Virus record (IMG/VR): IMGVR_UViG_3300032334_001169
Span: 1 to 32,798 of that record
Length of the DNA stretch: 32,798 bases
Source of the DNA: a virus
Direction: 5' to 3' (one strand)
Positions 30,912 to 32,798 of this stretch are shown in pieces; positions within the stretch are counted from its first letter, which is position 1; each line of letters starts with the position of its first letter. Below the pieces are notes generated by a model. It was not told where the DNA came from, made no database searches, and saw nothing but the letters and a program-made list of their open reading frames with translations. The position numbers and the translations under genes were made by a program.

Positions 30912-31454
30912 TTATTTTATTTCAAATCCCATCCAAACCGAACGATATAATCCAACTGCATTTTCTCCTGTATTGGCATATAACACTCCATTTACAACCG
31001 CTACTGCATGACCTTGAACGATTAATACAAATCGACCTACTGGATTATTTTCCATGAATGATTTTAATGTATAACCTGTGGCTTTTTTATATTGCTTGTT
31101 TACCAATATTTTACTTGAACCGATTCTACTGTTAATACCCTCTTTTGATGGGTGGGTTCCAATGTAACTAACTTTGTAACCGTTTTTTGTTTTACCAATA
31201 ATGTTTTTACTGTATTTTACTGTAAACGTACCTTTACGATCCTCACGTTGCATATTCTTTTTAACCCAAGCGTGTGCTTGGTCATATGAAATATCTAAGG
31301 CACCCATAAATGCTCTTACTACACAATCTCTATCTTCTTTTTTAGCTAACTCACTCTGTCTTCTAGAAATTTTTATAGTATCAACAAATAATGCTGACTT
31401 AATAACCTCAATTTCTTTACCCCAATGATTTATTTTTTCTGTAACTTGCATCAT
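30912..31454 (-). CDS. Papain-like cysteine protease candidate
   Basis: I choose the ATG at 31454, which follows the conserved GGTT leader end, giving 180 residues. C44 (KEDRDCVVRAFMGALDISYD), H149 (VQGHAVAVVNGV) and N161 (LYANTGEN) form a possible papain-like triad in the usual order and spacing. Such enzymes in phages can cut host or virion proteins. No signal peptide is present. It has its own promoter (31477-31508). Catalytic residues are read by pattern only. Confidence 0.55.
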   Translation of the reverse strand: MMQVTEKINHWGKEIEVIKSALFVDTIKISRRQSELAKKEDRDCVVRAFMGALDISYDQAHAWVKKNMQREDRKGTFTVKYSKNIIGKTKNGYKVSYIGTHPSKEGINSRIGSSKILVNKQYKKATGYTLKSFMENNPVGRFVLIVQGHAVAVVNGVLYANTGENAVGLYRSVWMGFEIK

Positions 31455-31476
31455 AACCATTATTATTAATATGTCA

Positions 31477-31508
31477 TAAATATACGTATATACTTTGCGA
31501 TAGCCAAA
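31477..31508 (-). promoter_or_regulatory. Host-type promoter, protease-like gene
   Basis: The element is TTTGG-N20-TATATTTA, with the leader ending GGTTATG. Confidence 0.7.
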
Positions 31509-31798
31509 TTTCTTTAAAAGACTTTCGGATCGCTTTTACGGCTTTCCGTAAAAATTTCCCTATAGTGAAACGTGGATTCATTTGGGGGGCATCGTATGGG
31601 ATCGTATATTTGTATATATTTGTCGATGGGTTGTACCTATAGTCGATATAGTTTTTGCGCTAAGTCCCTTTTCCGCCGTATACCCGCGCGTATGGACAAC
31701 GGCGCGCGTGGTGCTATATTAGGTACCTACGCGGTATATATACCGGCCGGCATACCCACGTACTACCCCCCGTCCCCGTACTACCTACCCAACAGGGG
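31509..31798. other. GC-rich, palindrome-rich gap without a convincing gene
   Basis: This stretch is locally richer in G+C than its surroundings. It holds perfect palindromes (TAGGTACCTA, GGTATATATACC, CCGGCCGG), two CGCGCG patches, and a minus-strand G-rich run with G4, G6 and G3 tracts. A frame of 98 codons on the plus strand overlaps a minus-strand gene and has un-phage-like codons, so I do not accept it. Origin, protein-binding array or recent insertion are all possible. Confidence 0.5.
31534..31553. terminator. Hairpin near the protease promoter
   Basis: TTTTACGG and CCGTAAAA pair perfectly (8 bp) around CTTT. The stem ends are A/T-rich on both sides, so it could act in either direction. 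Confidence 0.45.
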
Positions 31799-31906
31799 TT
31801 ATTTACCTGCCATAGTATACAGGGCAATCACCAGTACCGCACCCATGGCTGCCACCATAAAAATGTAAATCGCTCCAATGATGGATTGTTTGATCATATC
31901 TTTCAT
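31799..31906 (-). CDS. Micro membrane protein, 35 residues
   Basis: This 35-codon gene (MKDMIKQSIIGAIYIFMVAA start) has one long hydrophobic segment reaching about residue 32 and a short Gly-Lys end. Its leader ends AAATGTTATG, near the conserved leader. It lies just downstream of tRNA-like element A and likely belongs to the same transcript as the array. Function unknown. Confidence 0.6.
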   Translation of the reverse strand: MKDMIKQSIIGAIYIFMVAAMGAVLVIALYTMAGK

Positions 31907-31921
31907 AACATTTATTTTTAG

Positions 31922-32026
31922 TAGTCAGGACAGGATTCGAACCTGTAAGTGGGTTTATTTGTTTCACTCTTATATCACCCTTTCATATGATCTTTTAGAT
32001 AGCGTCTACCATTCCGCCACCTGACT
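31922..32026 (-). tRNA. tRNA-Leu-like element A, variable core, no clear anticodon arm
   Basis: Shell: acceptor AGTCAGG/CCTGACT, D arm GCG-loop-CGC with AATGGTA, T arm ACAGG-TTCGAAT-CCTGT, discriminator A. The shell is near-identical to elements B and C. The 55-nt core has a TATC/GATA stem around 21 nt and an AGTG/CACT hairpin but no 5-bp stem with a 7-nt anticodon loop. Leu-type D arm, 105 nt total. Confidence 0.6.
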
Positions 32027-32034
32027 ATTTTGTT

Positions 32035-32130
32035 TTAGTTTTTTAATTTATCAACTTCTTTTTTAAGGAGGTAAATTGCATAAAAAGAAAATACATTCAT
32101 CACTAAACTCAAGATCATAAGGTATTCCAT
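32035..32130 (-). CDS. Micro membrane protein, 31 residues
   Basis: This 31-codon gene (MEYLMILSLVMNVFSFYAIY start) is one membrane segment followed by a short basic tail, LLKKEVDKLKN. It sits between tRNA-like elements A and B, 9 bases from A and 17 from B. If the elements are cut by tRNA enzymes, this message would be freed from the transcript. Function unknown. Confidence 0.6.
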   Translation of the reverse strand: MEYLMILSLVMNVFSFYAIYLLKKEVDKLKN

Positions 32131-32146
32131 AGTTTTTTAATTTTAG

Positions 32147-32238
32147 TAGTCAGGACAGGATTTGAACCTGTATGAGAGTAAACCATTCCTTTTATCTCTC
32201 TGTCTGTTAACTAGCGTCTACCATTCCGCCACCTGACT
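32147..32238 (-). tRNA. tRNA-Leu-like element B, variable core, no anticodon arm
   Basis: The shell is the same as in element A, with T loop TTCAAAT. The 42-nt core forms a single long hairpin, GAGAG-A-TAAA/TTTA-CTCTC, after a 13-nt unpaired stretch. No anticodon stem-loop can be drawn. 92 nt total. Confidence 0.6.
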
Positions 32239-32245
32239 ATATTTG

Positions 32246-32317
32246 CTGATTAATAAGGATTTGAACCTTAATCCTGAGCTCCAGTTACGGTCTCTGTGCA
32301 CCATTACACTATAATCA
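32246..32317 (-). tRNA. Degenerate tRNA-like element D
   Basis: The acceptor TGATTAT/TTAATCA and T arm TAAGG-TTCAAAT-CCTTA are good, and the D arm is acceptable. The anticodon arm has only 3 of 5 pairs; a loop GTAACTG would give anticodon AAC, but this is uncertain. A decaying tRNA or a non-translational tRNA-like RNA. Confidence 0.5.
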
Positions 32318-32366
32318 ATCGAGAGTTTCGAACCTCTCAGCATTAGGGTAATTAATCCTAATGTTT
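32318..32366 (-). ncRNA. tRNA 3'-half-like remnant E
   Basis: A 7-bp hairpin CATTAGG/CCTAATG with a 9-nt loop is followed by a T-arm-like GAGAG-loop-CTCTC containing TTCGAAA. No matching 5' acceptor strand is present, so it looks like a truncated tRNA or part of the array. Confidence 0.4.
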
Positions 32367-32367
32367 G

Positions 32368-32499
32368 TAGTCAGGACAGGATTCGAACCTGTATTATACG
32401 TCTATATCAACTCGGTGGGATTTTTACCCACATCTACTGGCGGTTTTCCATTGCTTTTCAACCTACGAGTTAGCGTCTACCTATTTTCGCCACCTGACT
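32368..32499 (-). tRNA. tRNA-Leu-like element C, largest variable core
   Basis: The shell is the same as in A and B, with a slightly altered D loop. The 80-nt core is a three-way junction: AACTCG/CGAGTT (32409-32414 with 32466-32471) encloses hairpins GTGGG-TAAAAAT-CCCAC and GGTT/AACC. Its 5-bp stem with a 7-nt loop is anticodon-arm-like but lies deep in the core. 132 nt total, first of the array after the promoter. Confidence 0.6.
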
Positions 32500-32534
32500 A
32501 TTTTAATTTATTACTTCAATGAACTCCAACACGG

Positions 32535-32565
32535 TGAATATACGACCCTATCTTGGGAAGCCAAA
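32535..32565 (-). promoter_or_regulatory. Host-type promoter of the tRNA-like array
   Basis: The element is TTTGG, a 19-nt spacer (one shorter than in the others), and TATATTCA. Downstream come elements C, E, D, B, A and the two micro membrane genes. Confidence 0.68.
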
Positions 32566-32576
32566 TTTATTGTGAA

Positions 32577-32798
32577 TTATTTTAAAGAACTTCTGTAACG
32601 GTAATGTAAACACTGAACATAACCACCACACAATGTACCGAATGTTCTAAATACTTTACCATCCACAATGGCAATCACCTCAGCACCATCACCACCAATA
32701 TTTACCTTAATATCACTTGCACTCATATTATCATCAATGTGTTTTGCTAACGCACGGTTCAATTTAGCCATGTTTTGGGCAATGAAATCCTCACGGTA
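32577..32798 (-). CDS. Gene end, N-terminus beyond the right edge
   Basis: The frame stays open to the last base: residues YREDFIAQNMAKLNRALAKH precede and include the first ATG at 32771, so the ATG is probably internal. The visible C-terminal part has a small alpha/beta pattern (SDIKVNIGGDGAEVIAIVDG) and ends HYRYRSSLK. No family is recognised. Confidence 0.65.
   Translation of the reverse strand, partial: YREDFIAQNMAKLNRALAKHIDDNMSASDIKVNIGGDGAEVIAIVDGKVFRTFGTLCGGYVQCLHYRYRSSLK

Noticed and set aside
31750-31790. G-quadruplex as a firm feature
   Set aside because: The G-tracts are separated by uneven loops of up to 10 bases, so folding is possible but not shown.
31572-31868. A plus-strand frame of 98 codons in the GC-rich gap
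   Set aside because: It overlaps a plausible minus-strand gene and uses GC-rich codons unlike every accepted gene; every other accepted gene is on the minus strand.
1-32798. CRISPR array, integrase, transposase or reverse transcriptase
   Set aside because: None was visible; the only direct repeats are the tRNA-like shells, and no spacer-repeat pattern exists.
1-32798. Alternative genetic code (stop reassignment)
   Set aside because: TAA, TGA and TAG all end sensible reading frames and no gene needs internal stop reading.

Overview
The window is about 33 kb of an AT-rich tailed-phage genome. Every gene I accept lies on the minus strand, so transcription runs from high to low coordinates. The baseplate genes (gp25-like, gp6/J-like and gp5-like spike proteins) and a gp55-type late sigma factor point to a contractile-tailed, T4-related myovirus. 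Three things point to a Bacteroidota (Flavobacteriia-like) host. Eleven promoters have the TTTGG-N(19/20)-TATATT layout close to the known Bacteroidota -33/-7 consensus. One secreted protein ends in a type IX secretion sorting domain. Shine-Dalgarno sequences are mostly absent, replaced by A-rich leaders.

Layout from left to right. 1-12223: virion genes, mainly baseplate and tail, packed with TAATG or ATGA stop/start overlaps, including a 1758-residue baseplate protein. 12257-14291: an operon with the late sigma factor, a membrane protein, an HD phosphohydrolase and a small coiled protein, read from one host-type promoter. 14293-17150: a 145-residue protein, a small EF-hand protein, a GH19 endolysin, a holin, a second small membrane protein and a periplasmic protein. 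17163-22658: an envelope module of a dockerin-like secreted protein, an outer-membrane-like protein with a low-complexity linker, a CsgG-like lipoprotein, a small membrane-anchored protein and a cohesin/dockerin/T9SS-sorted protein. 22701-23858: eight canonical tRNAs (Met, Glu, Gln, Trp, Ser, initiator-like Met, Thr, Leu), a structured RNA, a tiny lipoprotein and an HNH endonuclease remnant. 23864-31508: early-type accessory genes in short operons, each behind a host-type promoter: two DUF932 paralogues, a YqiA-like esterase, a RecA-like ATPase, a SprT-like protease, a UVR-motif protein, a GIY-YIG protein, a papain-like protease candidate and several unknowns. 31509-32798: a GC-rich palindromic island, two micro membrane proteins, an array of tRNA-like elements with constant ends and variable cores, and the end of a gene that runs off the right edge.

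The likely regulatory logic is that host RNA polymerase reads the TTTGG/TATATT promoters early, including the one in front of the late-sigma operon. That sigma factor would then turn on the virion, lysis and envelope genes. A separate motif, ATATTTATAA, found before several of those genes, is a candidate late signal.

The two parts most worth follow-up are the tRNA-like array at 31922-32499 (three Leu-type shells around unrelated 42-, 55- and 80-nt cores) and the envelope module that couples a CsgG-type pore and T9SS cargo to the lysis cassette. All functional calls come from reading the sequence; no database search was run.
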